Shown here: positions 53,644-63,444 of the stretch, in pieces | Layout of the letters: every line of letters begins with the position of its first letter | How positions within the stretch are numbered: position 1 is the stretch's first letter | Origin: Tamlana flava | GTDB taxonomy: Bacteria > Bacteroidota > Bacteroidia > Flavobacteriales > Flavobacteriaceae | Assembly: GCF_041287255.1 (NCBI RefSeq) | Contig: NZ_JBGGTX010000002.1 | Span: 310,001 to 374,000, forward strand | Direction: 5' to 3' | Length of the DNA: 64,000 nt | Notes under the pieces: generated by a model | What the model was told of the DNA's origin: nothing | The model's database searches: none | What the model saw: the letters and a program-made list of their open reading frames with translations, nothing else | Position numbers and translations under genes: made by a program

Positions 53644-55932
53644 ATGAATAATTTAAAAAACATATGTATTTGCGCCTTAGTCTTTTTAGCTTTAGCTTGT
53701 AAAAAGCAAGCGAATTCAGATTTGGACACGAGGATGGAAAATACAGATGCATCAATTGACAATAAAGTATCCGACTTATTGTCTAAAATGACCTTAGAAG
53801 AAAAAATTGGCCAAATGAACCAATACAATGGGTTTTGGGATGTTACAGGCCCAACACCTACCAATGGTGATGCCGCAAAAAAATATGAACACCTTAGAAA
53901 AGGCTATGTGGGCTCCATGCTAAACGTAAAAGGGGTTAAGGATGTAAGAGCAGTTCAAAAAATAGCAGTCGAGGAGACACGATTGGGTATTCCGTTAATT
54001 ATAGGTTTTGATGTCATTCATGGTTATAAAACTTTGAGCCCAATTCCATTGGCGGAAGCTGCTAGTTGGGATTTGAAGGCTATTAAGAAATCGGCAGAAG
54101 TTGCGGCAAAGGAAGCTTCAGCCGCTGGGATCAACTGGACCTTTGCACCCATGGTTGATATTTCTAGGGACGCACGCTGGGGCCGGGTTATGGAAGGTGC
54201 TGGAGAAGACACGTATTTGGGCAGTAAAATTGCTGTAGCAAGAGTTGAAGGATTTCAAGGCAATGATTTGGCGTCACCATTCACCGTTGCGGCGTGCGCC
54301 AAACATTGGGCAGGTTATGGTTTTGCCGAGGCGGGAAGGGATTACAACGCGGTGGATGTAGGTAGTTCTACTTTAAATAACATCATTTTTCCACCATTTA
54401 AAGCCGCGCTTGATGCTGGGGTTAAAACCTTTATGAATTCATTCAATGAGTTGAATGGAATTCCTGCCACGGGAAATGCATACTTGCAAAGAGAACTTTT
54501 AAAGGGCAAATGGGAGTTTGATGGTTTTGTGGTTTCAGATTGGTGGTCAATTAAAGAAATGGTAAAACATGGCTTTGCAAAAGATAAAAGACAAGCTGCA
54601 GAATATGCCATAAAGGCGGGGTCTGATATGGACATGGAATCGTACGCCTATGTGGAAGAATTGGCTGGATTGGTCAGAGACGGCAAGGTTGATGAATCGT
54701 TAATTGATGACGCAGTAAGCCGTATTTTAAGAGTGAAATTTGAATTAGGCCTTTTTGACGACCCTTATAAATATTGCGATGAGGCTAGAGAAAAGCAAGT
54801 TATAGGTTGCAAGGAAATTCAAGAAGCCTGTTTGGATATGGCTAAGAAATCAATAGTCCTCTTAAAAAACGAAAATCAATTATTGCCGTTAAAAAAGGAA
54901 GGCCTAAAAATAGCATTGATAGGCGCATTGGCATCAGACAAAACAAGTCCTTTGGGAAGCTGGCGACTTGCTGCAGAAGATAATACGGCCGTATCTATAT
55001 TGGAAGGGATGCAACAATATCCAAATAACGATTTAACCTATGCTAAAGGTGCCGATTTTGTTTATGGAGAAGCAAAATTCACTTCGGAGTTAAATATAAA
55101 CACTAAGGACAGGAGTGGTTTTCCTGAAGCAATTGAAGCAGCAAAAAACAGTGATGTGGTGGTTATGGTCTTGGGAGAACACGCCTTCCAAAGTGGGGAA
55201 GCCAGAAGCAGAGCAGATATTGGATTGCCTAGCTTACAACAAGAATTGTTGGAAACAATATATGCTGTAAATAAAAATATTATTTTGGTATTAAACAATG
55301 GGCGACCTTTAGCAATACCTTGGGCTGATGAGCATATACCTGCTATAGTTGAAGCATGGCATTTAGGAACTCAAAGCGGAAATGCTATAACTCAAGTACT
55401 TTATGGGGATTATAATCCGAGTGGAAAATTACCTATGACGTTCCCAAGAAATGTTGGTCAAATTCCTATCTATTACAATCATAAAAATACAGGACGCCCT
55501 ACCCTTCCTGCGTCCAATGATGTGTTCTGGTCCCATTACATAGATGAGAGCAATGCGCCTTTATATCCATTTGGTTATGGATTAAGTTATACCTCTTTTG
55601 CTTACAGTAATCTAAAAGTTGAAAAAATTTCAGATAACTCAGTTAAGGTTTCTGTTGATTTAAAGAATACAGGAAAAGTTAAAGGCAAAGAAGTTGTTCA
55701 GTTGTACATTCATGATTTGTTTGCCAGAGTTACAAGGCCTATTAAAGAGCTAAAAGGTTTTGAGATGGTAGAATTGGAGCCAAATCAAACTAAAACAATA
55801 GAGTTCGTTTTAACAGAGTTAGAACTTGGGTTTTTTAATAATGAGGGTGAATTTATTCTAGAACCAGGAGAGTTCAATGTGTTTGTTGGTGGAAATTCCC
55901 AAGCTGATTTAAAAGGCAGTTTTCAATTATAG
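53644..55932 (+). CDS. GH3 beta-glucosidase lipoprotein (BglX-like)
   Basis: GH3 beta-glucosidase of 762 residues. Catalytic nucleophile Asp299 in FVVSDWWSIKEM; substrate-site motifs MEGAGEDTYLGS and AKHWAGYGFAEAGRDYN; acid/base region GEHAFQSGEARSRAD near residue 515; C-terminal fibronectin-III-like domain (~660-750). Lipobox LAC is followed by KKQAN, so periplasmic. Likely releases glucose from oligosaccharides made by GH17, GH30 and GH16. Ends with a strong terminator at 55974. Confidence 0.94.
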   Translation: MNNLKNICICALVFLALACKKQANSDLDTRMENTDASIDNKVSDLLSKMTLEEKIGQMNQYNGFWDVTGPTPTNGDAAKKYEHLRKGYVGSMLNVKGVKDVRAVQKIAVEETRLGIPLIIGFDVIHGYKTLSPIPLAEAASWDLKAIKKSAEVAAKEASAAGINWTFAPMVDISRDARWGRVMEGAGEDTYLGSKIAVARVEGFQGNDLASPFTVAACAKHWAGYGFAEAGRDYNAVDVGSSTLNNIIFPPFKAALDAGVKTFMNSFNELNGIPATGNAYLQRELLKGKWEFDGFVVSDWWSIKEMVKHGFAKDKRQAAEYAIKAGSDMDMESYAYVEELAGLVRDGKVDESLIDDAVSRILRVKFELGLFDDPYKYCDEAREKQVIGCKEIQEACLDMAKKSIVLLKNENQLLPLKKEGLKIALIGALASDKTSPLGSWRLAAEDNTAVSILEGMQQYPNNDLTYAKGADFVYGEAKFTSELNINTKDRSGFPEAIEAAKNSDVVVMVLGEHAFQSGEARSRADIGLPSLQQELLETIYAVNKNIILVLNNGRPLAIPWADEHIPAIVEAWHLGTQSGNAITQVLYGDYNPSGKLPMTFPRNVGQIPIYYNHKNTGRPTLPASNDVFWSHYIDESNAPLYPFGYGLSYTSFAYSNLKVEKISDNSVKVSVDLKNTGKVKGKEVVQLYIHDLFARVTRPIKELKGFEMVELEPNQTKTIEFVLTELELGFFNNEGEFILEPGEFNVFVGGNSQADLKGSFQL

Positions 55933-55973
55933 TGGAAGTTAATTTCGTTTAGTTTAATTTAAATGGTTGTTTT

Positions 55974-56008
55974 AAAAAGGTGTGTTTTTGTTTAAACACG
56001 CCTTTTTT
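55974..56008 (+). terminator. Intrinsic terminator at the end of the glucan locus
   Basis: Fourteen-bp stem (55974-55987 / 55994-56007, one G-T pair; core ggtgtgttt / aaacacgcc), loop ttgttt, then T run. It marks the right border of the beta-glucan locus. Confidence 0.88.
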
Positions 56009-56036
56009 CCTTACTTTGTATTGAAACCATGCCACA

Positions 56037-56720
56037 ATGATGTTTGATGATATTTTAACGGCCATTCCTTTTGGAATTATTCTTGCTTTTACCATTGGGC
56101 CGGTGTTTTTTGTGCTTTTGGAAACCAGCGCTACAAAAGGATTTAGAAGTGCTTTAATCTTTGATTTGGGCGTTATATTGGCCGATATTTTATTCATTTT
56201 GGTTGCCTTTTTTAGTACAAGCAAGCTTTTGGATAAGATTGAAGACGACCCCAATTTTCTAATTTTTGGAGGTGTTTTGTTGGTAGCCTACGGGATAATT
56301 TCCTTTATAAAAACATCAAAATCATTTCGGGCCATACTTAAGGAATACCATAAAATTGAAATTAAAAAGGGCTACGGAAAACTTTTCCTTAAAGGGTTTT
56401 TGCTAAACTTTATCAATATTGGGGTGCTGTTGGGTTGGGTGGCTTTTATAGTCTTGGCTAACTCATTAACCAGTTCCAAAGATGGTGTGGTGGTTTTTTT
56501 GAGCACCATTTTGGTGGTTTATTTTTTAGTAGACTTGGTTAAAATACTTATAGCCAAAAAGCTTAAAAACAGGTTAACACCTCGACTTATTTTTAAAACC
56601 AAAAAAATAATAGCTTTGGTTATTTTGGGTTTTGGCGTACTGCTTTTGGTACAAGGCTTTTTCCCCAAGGAAAAGGAATTGTTACAGGATAAATTGGAGC
56701 AAATGAGCCCGATTAAGTAA
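56037..56720 (+). CDS. LysE/RhtB-family exporter
   Basis: Inner-membrane protein of 227 residues with about six membrane segments. IPFGIILAFTIGPVFFVLLETS near residues 10-32 is the LysE-family N-terminal motif. Likely exports amino acids or similar metabolites; the substrate is not predictable. ATG at 56037 or 56040. Confidence 0.82.
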   Translation: MMFDDILTAIPFGIILAFTIGPVFFVLLETSATKGFRSALIFDLGVILADILFILVAFFSTSKLLDKIEDDPNFLIFGGVLLVAYGIISFIKTSKSFRAILKEYHKIEIKKGYGKLFLKGFLLNFINIGVLLGWVAFIVLANSLTSSKDGVVVFLSTILVVYFLVDLVKILIAKKLKNRLTPRLIFKTKKIIALVILGFGVLLLVQGFFPKEKELLQDKLEQMSPIK

Positions 56721-56887
56721 CCCAATAAAACACTTTATTTTTTTATGGATTTTATTGATACCCACAGCACATCAATGGACACAAAATCCACTTTGTCCAA
56801 AAACGCATAAGTTATATTCTAAATAAGTTCATTTAAACTAAAGCAATATTTCGTTATATTTAATGACAGACAAACTAAATATTTCAC

Positions 56888-58912
56888 ATGGGCAGTAAGC
56901 TTACTAACTTTTTCAAAGAACTAAAGCGCCGAAAAGTCTATAAGGTGGCAACTGTATATGCCATAACCAGCTGGTTGATTATACAGATAGTGGGTATAAC
57001 CTTCCCCCATCTTAATCTCCCCGATTGGATGATAACGGCAGTCATCGTTTTTGTAATTTTGGGTTTTCCTGTTGCCTTGGTACTTGCCTGGGCTTTTGAA
57101 TTGAGCCCCGATGGCATTGTTAAAATGTCATCTCCAGAAGCTGAAAACAACCCATTACCTGCCCATAAAAGAAAGCCTTTCACAGGAAACCTTACTTTAG
57201 GCGTTTTATTTTTATTATTGATAGGGCAGTTTATTTATTTCAAGTTTTATGATGAAAATGAAGTAAAAATAGCACAGAAAACTGTTTCTCAAGCCTCAAT
57301 GTTTCCTCAAAAATCTATTGCGGTACTTCCGTTTAAAAATTTGAGTAGCGACAAGGAAAACGAATATTTTTCTGATGGGGTAATGGAAGCTATTCTCAAT
57401 AATTTATCCAGGATTAGGGACTTAAAAGTGGTTTCACGGACCTCGGTTGAACGCTATCGAAATGATAATAGTCCAAATATCTATGAAATAGCCACTAATC
57501 TTGAAGTGGCAAATGTGTTGGCTGGTAGCGTGCAAAAGGTTGGCGATAATGTAAGGATAAACGTTGAGCTTATTGCGGGAGAAAAAGAAAACAGGATTTG
57601 GGCAAACAATTATGACCGAGATATAAGCGATATATTTACAGTTCAAAGCGAGATAGCTAAAACCATTGCGGAAAACCTTGAAGTTATTCTAACTACCGAA
57701 GAAAGACAAATTATAGAAAATGCTCCAACGGCAAACCTCAAAGCCTATGACCTTTTTTTAAAGGCAACTAGTAAAGATTGGCAGACTAAAGACGAAATTG
57801 ATAAGGCTAGTAATCTGGTAAAGAAGGCTATTACTTTAGATTCTAACTTTGCTTGGTCTTATCGTTACCTTGGCCATTTGACGTATAGATTAAAGGAATT
57901 TGGTGCACAAAAAAAAATATGGGCAGATTCAGCACTGGTTATATTGGATAAAGCCATCAAATTAGACCCGGCCGATGCTTGGTCTTACCTAAATAGATCG
58001 TATATATATCATGACCTATTTGAATTCGATAAACAAGAAGCAAATCTAAATCTTGGTTTGCAATACGACCCGAATAACGTTTATATTTCATACTCTCTAG
58101 GAATTCACTATTTAAATTTTGGTGAATTCAGTAAAGGTATCGATTACATTTTAAAATGGCTTTCGGTAAATAAACCGGACGATTCAGAGGAATGGTACTA
58201 TTATGCCATGGGCAATATGTTTGCTGATATTGATTCTAACCTCTCAGAGAAATATTTTAAAGAAGCTCTCGAAAAATATCCTAATTCTACTGGCATTATT
58301 GCAGGATTGTGTTGGGTGAGTTTAATAAATTCTGAGTTTGAAGAAACCCTAAATTATGTGGATAAATGGAACGCTATTGATTCAGAGAATCACCATTGGT
58401 ACATGGCCTATGCGAATTTCTTTTTGAAAAATTACGATTTAGCAGAAACCTATTACTTAAAAGATAAAGAATTAGTTGAAGAAAGGGACACTGTTCACGT
58501 ATATGAGAGCTTGCAGCGATTAGCCTACGCTCAGCTACAAATAGGTAAGACCGAAGAAGGAGTAAAAAACCTCAAAACATTCAAGAATATGTTATTGAGC
58601 AATCTTGAAAAGCAAGAAATGACTGGCATTAAGCAACCAGGGTATTATGATTTAGGCGCTTTCGCTGCATATGAAAATGATAAAGAAACGGCCTATGATT
58701 ATTTAAAGAAATCATGGGAATTTGGTGAAAGAGGAAGGTTTTTTAGATTGGTTTTAATGCACGATCCGTTCTGGGACAATCTAAGAGGGGAGGAGTGGTT
58801 TCAAAACACAATAAAAAAGTTTAATGATGAAAAGATAACCAAGGAACAATTGCTAAAAACCAAACTGAAAGAATACCATGCTAGAAATGAATTGAAATGG
58901 ATAGAATTGTGA
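56888..58912 (+). CDS. Membrane protein with TolB-like N-terminal and TPR domains
   Basis: Protein of 674 residues. A short N-terminus (FFKELKRRKVYKVATVYAI) with two to three membrane helices (~20-115) is followed by a TolB/FlgO-like domain (~140-275, KSIAVLPFKNLSSDKENEYFSDGV) and TPR-like repeats (~285-640). This arrangement is typical of a large family often annotated with adenylate-cyclase-related or transcriptional regulators, but no catalytic or DNA-binding domain is present here. Function unknown. A strong terminator follows. Confidence 0.82.
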   Translation: MGSKLTNFFKELKRRKVYKVATVYAITSWLIIQIVGITFPHLNLPDWMITAVIVFVILGFPVALVLAWAFELSPDGIVKMSSPEAENNPLPAHKRKPFTGNLTLGVLFLLLIGQFIYFKFYDENEVKIAQKTVSQASMFPQKSIAVLPFKNLSSDKENEYFSDGVMEAILNNLSRIRDLKVVSRTSVERYRNDNSPNIYEIATNLEVANVLAGSVQKVGDNVRINVELIAGEKENRIWANNYDRDISDIFTVQSEIAKTIAENLEVILTTEERQIIENAPTANLKAYDLFLKATSKDWQTKDEIDKASNLVKKAITLDSNFAWSYRYLGHLTYRLKEFGAQKKIWADSALVILDKAIKLDPADAWSYLNRSYIYHDLFEFDKQEANLNLGLQYDPNNVYISYSLGIHYLNFGEFSKGIDYILKWLSVNKPDDSEEWYYYAMGNMFADIDSNLSEKYFKEALEKYPNSTGIIAGLCWVSLINSEFEETLNYVDKWNAIDSENHHWYMAYANFFLKNYDLAETYYLKDKELVEERDTVHVYESLQRLAYAQLQIGKTEEGVKNLKTFKNMLLSNLEKQEMTGIKQPGYYDLGAFAAYENDKETAYDYLKKSWEFGERGRFFRLVLMHDPFWDNLRGEEWFQNTIKKFNDEKITKEQLLKTKLKEYHARNELKWIEL

Positions 58913-58924
58913 TGGTAAGTAAAT

Positions 58925-58959
58925 AAAAAAACTCCTTTGCTAATCAAAGGAGTTTTTTT
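58925..58959. terminator. Bidirectional terminator between the TPR gene and tRNA-Cys
   Basis: Perfect 15-bp stem 58925-58939 / 58945-58959 (core actcctttg / caaaggagt), loop ctaat, with A run on the left and T run on the right. It can end the TPR transcript on the plus strand and the tRNA-Cys transcript on the minus strand. Confidence 0.9.
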
Positions 58960-58960
58960 G

Positions 58961-59031
58961 AGGCGTCAAGCGGATTCGAACCGCTGTAGAAGGTTTTGCA
59001 GACCTCTGCCTAGCCACTCGGCCATGACGCC
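58961..59031 (-). tRNA. tRNA-Cys (GCA)
   Basis: Reading the minus strand: acceptor GGCGTCA/TGACGCC, D arm GCC...GGC, anticodon arm with loop CTGCAAA giving anticodon GCA, T arm AGCGG-TTCGAAT-CCGCT, and discriminator T73, typical of tRNA-Cys. The CCA end is not encoded. It lies 48 bases downstream of folB on the same strand and may be co-transcribed. Confidence 0.96.
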
Positions 59032-59079
59032 ATTATAGCTGCAAATGTAAAAAAAATTCAGACTTTTCAATAGTTAAAA

Positions 59080-59442
59080 TCACTTTTTGCGCGTTTCGGT
59101 CATTTTTATGGTTACCCGTTCCACATCGCCTCCAATGGGCGGGTTTAGCTTGCTTACCCAAACTGTAGCTTTGGTTACCAGTTGGTCTTCGTTAAAAATA
59201 CGGTTTAAAATACGTTTGGCAACTGTTTCAAGTAGGTGCGAGGCTATGTCCATTTCCTCTTTAATCACTCGGTTTAAAAAAACATAATCTACCGTATCAT
59301 GTAATTTATCTGTAATTGCCGAAGTTTGTAAATTGGCTTCAACCTCTAAGTCAACACGGTAATCGCTACCAATTTTTGTCTCTTCTTTTAGGCAACCGTG
59401 GTAAGCAAATACCCTTATATTTTCAACTTTTATTATTCCCAT
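59080..59442 (-). CDS. folB: Dihydroneopterin aldolase
   Basis: Folate-biosynthesis enzyme converting dihydroneopterin to 6-hydroxymethyl-dihydropterin and glycolaldehyde. At 120 residues it has the usual length, with IKVENIRVFAYHGCLKEE at the N-terminus, the active-site HLLETVAKRI helix and the C-terminal VTKATVWVSKLNPPIGGDVERVTI strand pair. Divergent from glnS. Confidence 0.92.
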   Translation of the reverse strand: MGIIKVENIRVFAYHGCLKEETKIGSDYRVDLEVEANLQTSAITDKLHDTVDYVFLNRVIKEEMDIASHLLETVAKRILNRIFNEDQLVTKATVWVSKLNPPIGGDVERVTIKMTETRKK

Positions 59443-59550
59443 ATTGGCTTATTTAAATCTCAATTATAGAGTAAAATTACCTAATTTTGCACAATAATTG
59501 GTTTAACAGCAGTGGTTTCTGTTTTATCAAAAGCAATCTTAGTAATTCTT

Positions 59551-61545
59551 ATGACTGAAGAAAGAAAATCACTCAATTTTATTGAGCAAATTATAGAGGA
59601 AGATTTAGCAAATGGAATGTCTAAAAATGAACTACGGTTTCGTTTTCCACCAGAGCCAAATGGTTATTTGCACATTGGTCATACCAAGGCCATAGGCATT
59701 AGTTTTGGGTTGGGCGAATATTACAATGCCCCGGTAAACCTCAGGTTTGACGATACAAATCCCGCCAAGGAAGAGCAGGAATATGTTGATGCCATAAAAG
59801 AAGATGTAGCTTGGTTGGGCTATAAATGGGATAAGGAACTGTTCTCTTCCGATTATTTTCAGCAACTTTATGATTGGGCTGTTAGCATGATAAAGGAAGG
59901 AAAGGCCTACGTAGATTCACAAAGCAGCGAAGCCATGGCCGAACAAAAGGGAACACCAACGCAACCAGGCATAGACGGACCATACAGAAATAGGAGTGTG
60001 GTAGAGAACCTCGACTTGTTCGAGCGTATGAAAAAGGGTGAGTTTGATGAAGGTGAACATATTTTACGCGCCAAAATAGATATGCAACACCCCAATATGT
60101 TGATGCGCGACCCCATAATGTATCGTATTCTTAAAAAGTCGCACCACAGAACGGGAAGCGATTGGTGTATTTACCCCATGTACGATTGGACCCACGGTGA
60201 AAGCGATTATATTGAACAGATATCGCACAGTTTATGTTCGTTGGAATTTAAACCGCACAGAGAACTATACGATTGGTTTTTAGACCAAGTTGTTGATGTC
60301 GATAAGCTTAGGCCCAAACAACGTGAGTTTGCGCGATTAAACTTAAGCTACACCATTATGAGTAAGCGCAGACTGCTTAAATTGGTTGAAGACGGTATTG
60401 TTTCTGGTTGGGACGACCCCCGAATGCCTACCATTTCGGGCTTGCGCCGAAGAGGGTATACACCAGCATCGTTAAGAAAATTTGTTGAAACTGTTGGTGT
60501 GGCTAAACGAGACAACGTTATTGATGTATCGCTTTTAGAGTTTTGTATTCGCGAAGATTTAAATAAAACCGCACCACGTGTAATGGCTGTTTTAGACCCG
60601 GTAAAATTGGTTATTACCAATTATCCGGAAAGTAAAGTTGAATGGTTGGATGCCGAAAACAATCAAGAGGATGAAAGTGCCGGTTTTAGAAAAGTACCTT
60701 TTTCAAGGGAACTTTACATTGAAAAGGAAGACTTTAAAGAGGAAGCAAGCAATAAGTTTTTTAGGTTGAAATTAGGGGGAGAAGTGCGTCTTAAAAACGC
60801 CTACATCATAAAGGCAGAACGTGTTGTAAAAGATGCTAAAGGCAATATTGAAGAAATTCATTGTACTTATTCCGAAGACACCTCCAAAAAAGTGAAAGGT
60901 ACATTGCATTGGGTTTCCATTCAGCATGCCATAAAAGCGGAGGTTAGGGAATATGACAGACTCTTTATGGATGAGGCGCCTGATGCCCATCAGGACAAAG
61001 ATTTTATGGAATTCCTCAATCCAAATTCCTTAAAAACCATTGAAGCTTATGTTGAGCCAAGTTTAAAAGAGGCTAAAGTAGGTAATAGGTTCCAGTTTCA
61101 ACGTTTGGGCTATTTTAATGTGGATAATGATAGCACTACTGAAAAATTGATATTCAACAAAACCGTCGGTTTAAGGGATTCTTGGGCAAAACAGGCTCCA
61201 AAGCCACAGGCCGAAAAACAAAATACCAGACAAAATAAGCCGCCCCAACGAAAGTCTATTGATGTTATTCAGCAGTTGGGAAAGAAATACACCAATTTAC
61301 CAGAAGCCAAACAGCAAAAAGTGAAAGCTGAAATACAAGAATTGGCTAACGACGTGACTTATGATGAATTGCAACCACTTTTTAATACCGCAGAAAAAAA
61401 GGTAGGAACTCGAATTGCTGTTGCTTTGGCACTTGGCGTTTTATTGGCAAAAGGCCTTGAAAAAAATGATGAAATAGAAGAGTTTATCACCAAAGCCTTA
61501 GAGGACAATAATGAACTTTTGGTTGCTGTGGCCCGGTCCATTTAA
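59551..61545 (+). CDS. glnS: Glutaminyl-tRNA synthetase with C-terminal extension
   Basis: Charges tRNA-Gln with glutamine. Class I synthetase with RFPPEPNGYLHIGHTKA (HIGH motif), YNAPVNLRFDDTNP, and KMSKS equivalent IMSKRR near residue 270. Start set at ATG 59551 (664 residues); a GTG at 59512 would add 13 hydrophobic residues. GlnRS is usually ~555 residues: a basic linker (RQNKPPQRKS) and an extra ~100-residue domain follow, with TYDELQPLFNTAEKK, resembling the YqeY/GatB-tail type extension known in some GlnRS. A TAnnTTTG-like box (taattttg, 59482-59489) lies upstream. Confidence 0.95.
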   Translation: MTEERKSLNFIEQIIEEDLANGMSKNELRFRFPPEPNGYLHIGHTKAIGISFGLGEYYNAPVNLRFDDTNPAKEEQEYVDAIKEDVAWLGYKWDKELFSSDYFQQLYDWAVSMIKEGKAYVDSQSSEAMAEQKGTPTQPGIDGPYRNRSVVENLDLFERMKKGEFDEGEHILRAKIDMQHPNMLMRDPIMYRILKKSHHRTGSDWCIYPMYDWTHGESDYIEQISHSLCSLEFKPHRELYDWFLDQVVDVDKLRPKQREFARLNLSYTIMSKRRLLKLVEDGIVSGWDDPRMPTISGLRRRGYTPASLRKFVETVGVAKRDNVIDVSLLEFCIREDLNKTAPRVMAVLDPVKLVITNYPESKVEWLDAENNQEDESAGFRKVPFSRELYIEKEDFKEEASNKFFRLKLGGEVRLKNAYIIKAERVVKDAKGNIEEIHCTYSEDTSKKVKGTLHWVSIQHAIKAEVREYDRLFMDEAPDAHQDKDFMEFLNPNSLKTIEAYVEPSLKEAKVGNRFQFQRLGYFNVDNDSTTEKLIFNKTVGLRDSWAKQAPKPQAEKQNTRQNKPPQRKSIDVIQQLGKKYTNLPEAKQQKVKAEIQELANDVTYDELQPLFNTAEKKVGTRIAVALALGVLLAKGLEKNDEIEEFITKALEDNNELLVAVARSI

Positions 61546-61620
61546 TTTTCGCAATGTGTTAAAAATAAACGCTATATAGAAATTTTAGCTACATTTAACT
61601 ACTAACTAAACATTTTTATT

Positions 61621-62103
61621 ATGGAATTTTTGAATCCTGTCGCCATGTTGGTTGCGGCAATTTCGGCCATGGTTGTTGGCTTTATTTGGTACAACCCAAA
61701 GACTTTTGGTAACGTTTGGATGCAAGCATCAGGCATGACTGAAGAAAAGATTAAAGGCGGGAACATGGCCAAAATATTTATTATGGCGTTTATTTTTGCT
61801 TTTTTATTGGCTAGTGCACTTCCTTCAATGGTTATCCACCAAATGGGCGCTGTTAGTCTGGCACAAGGCGAGTTGGGTATGTTGCCTTCTTATGACGCTT
61901 TTTTAAGTGATTATGGTGATGCATTTAGAACCTTCAAGCATGGTGCGCTTCATGGTATTTTGGCAGGTATTTTTATTGCACTGCCAATTTTGGGAACTAA
62001 CGCCTTATTTGAACGAAAAAGTGCTAAATACATCTTTATCAATGCCGGATATTGGATTGTAACGCTCGGTATAATGGGCGCAATCATCTGCGGTTGGAGA
62101 TAA
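61621..62103 (+). CDS. DUF1761-family membrane protein
   Basis: Small inner-membrane protein of 160 residues with about four membrane helices. The N-terminus NPVAMLVAAISAMVVGFIWY followed by NPKTFGNVWMQASGMTEEKI fits the DUF1761 family. Function unknown. Followed by a hairpin terminator at 62130. Confidence 0.82.
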   Translation: MEFLNPVAMLVAAISAMVVGFIWYNPKTFGNVWMQASGMTEEKIKGGNMAKIFIMAFIFAFLLASALPSMVIHQMGAVSLAQGELGMLPSYDAFLSDYGDAFRTFKHGALHGILAGIFIALPILGTNALFERKSAKYIFINAGYWIVTLGIMGAIICGWR

Positions 62104-62129
62104 TAATTTTGTAAACTTTTAACATATTT

Positions 62130-62160
62130 AAAGACTGAGAATTGTAATTTTCGGTCTTTT
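62130..62160 (+). terminator. Intrinsic terminator after the DUF1761 gene
   Basis: Stem aaagactga (62130-62138) / tcggtcttt (62151-62159, one G-T pair) with an inner aatt/aatt pairing, then T run. It lies just upstream of the next start at 62170. Confidence 0.75.
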
Positions 62161-62169
62161 CTTTTTGAA

Positions 62170-63324
62170 TTGATACGCTACACTATTTACAACTCATTTA
62201 ACGAACTTCCAGAGGGCTGGAATTTACTTGCAAAGCACGATGTGTTTTTGCAAACGAGTTATTTACAAGCGATGGAAAAAGCTTCTCCCAATAACATTCA
62301 GTGGTTTTATGTTGGTGTTTTTAACGGCGAAGCCTTAGCAGGTGTTGCCATTGTTCAACGGGTACAGTTGTATTTAAAAGACATGTTCAGAAATACTAAA
62401 GTTTCATGCTTTAAAACATTTTTTAAAGATTTGGTTTCGCGTGTTTTGAAGGGAAATATTTTGGTTGTTGGAAATTTAACCCATACCGGACAACACGGAT
62501 TATTTTTTAGAAGAACAGCTATTTCACAATCCGATTTTTTTAGAGAGATTTTTTCAGCATTAGATGAAATTAAAGACCAAATAAAGAAAAGTCAAGGCAA
62601 GAAAATTAGGGCTGTTGTACTAAAGGATTTTTTTAAAGATGATGAAATACATAAGGAAAAACATGTTTTTGACGTAGCCAAACTTCACCAAGTTTATGTA
62701 CAGCCAAACATGTTGCTTCAAGTCAAGCCTGAATGGATAAAATTTGATGACTACATAGCCACCCTAAACAAAAAATACCGAGATAGATACAAACGTGCCA
62801 GAAAAAAGCGGAACTCCATTAAGCCGGTTGAGTTAAGTCTTTTGGACATTCAAAAATATACACCAGAATTGCATCAGTTTTATATGAACGTATCCAACAA
62901 CGCCAAGTTTAACACCTTCATTTTACCCGAAAACCATTTTTATAGTCTTAAGGCCAATTTAAAGGAAAACTTTAGAGTTTATGGGTATTTTTTAAAGGAC
63001 CAATTGGTTGGTTTTTACACTTTGATTTTAAACAATATAGCCCTGGAAACTTATTTTTTAGGATATGATGAAGAACATCAATATCCAAATCAATTGTATT
63101 TAAACATGCTTTACGACATGCTTCAATATGGTATTGAAAACAAGTTCAATACGGTTGTTTATGCCCGAACGGCCATGGAAATTAAAAGTTCGGTAGGTGC
63201 GGAAGCTATCCCCTTGGTTGTGTACTTAAAGCATACCAATGGTTTTTTAAATGCTATTTTAAGGCAGATCTTTAAACTTATGAACCCATCAGAAGATTGG
63301 GAAGTAAGGCATCCGTTTAAATAG
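62170..63324 (+). CDS. GNAT/FemAB-like acyl- or aminoacyl-transferase
   Basis: Cytoplasmic protein of 384 residues with a double-GNAT, FemAB-like architecture. The central basic segment NKKYRDRYKRARKKRNSIKP and the C-terminal GNAT-like part (FRVYGYFLKDQLVGFYTLI, then LNMLYDMLQYGIENKFNTVV) match the peptidoglycan biosynthesis/recognition group. The start is TTG at 62170, 10 bases past a terminator; the next in-frame ATG would remove 34 residues that look genuine (ELPEGWNLLAKHDVFLQTSY). Substrate unknown. Confidence 0.72.
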   Translation: MIRYTIYNSFNELPEGWNLLAKHDVFLQTSYLQAMEKASPNNIQWFYVGVFNGEALAGVAIVQRVQLYLKDMFRNTKVSCFKTFFKDLVSRVLKGNILVVGNLTHTGQHGLFFRRTAISQSDFFREIFSALDEIKDQIKKSQGKKIRAVVLKDFFKDDEIHKEKHVFDVAKLHQVYVQPNMLLQVKPEWIKFDDYIATLNKKYRDRYKRARKKRNSIKPVELSLLDIQKYTPELHQFYMNVSNNAKFNTFILPENHFYSLKANLKENFRVYGYFLKDQLVGFYTLILNNIALETYFLGYDEEHQYPNQLYLNMLYDMLQYGIENKFNTVVYARTAMEIKSSVGAEAIPLVVYLKHTNGFLNAILRQIFKLMNPSEDWEVRHPFK

Positions 63325-63444
63325 GATTATCTAAATCTTTGCTCATTACTGTTTTTTCAAATTACTGTTTTCATTTTTATAATATTTGATAAATTTAGGT
63401 TTTAGAGTATTTGACAAGAAATTGCCATCAACATTTTGAATAAT

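Noticed and set aside
56741..56800. Possible hairpin around tggacacaaaatcc and ctttgtcca
   Set aside because: Pairing is imperfect and there is no T tail or known site, so no call is made.
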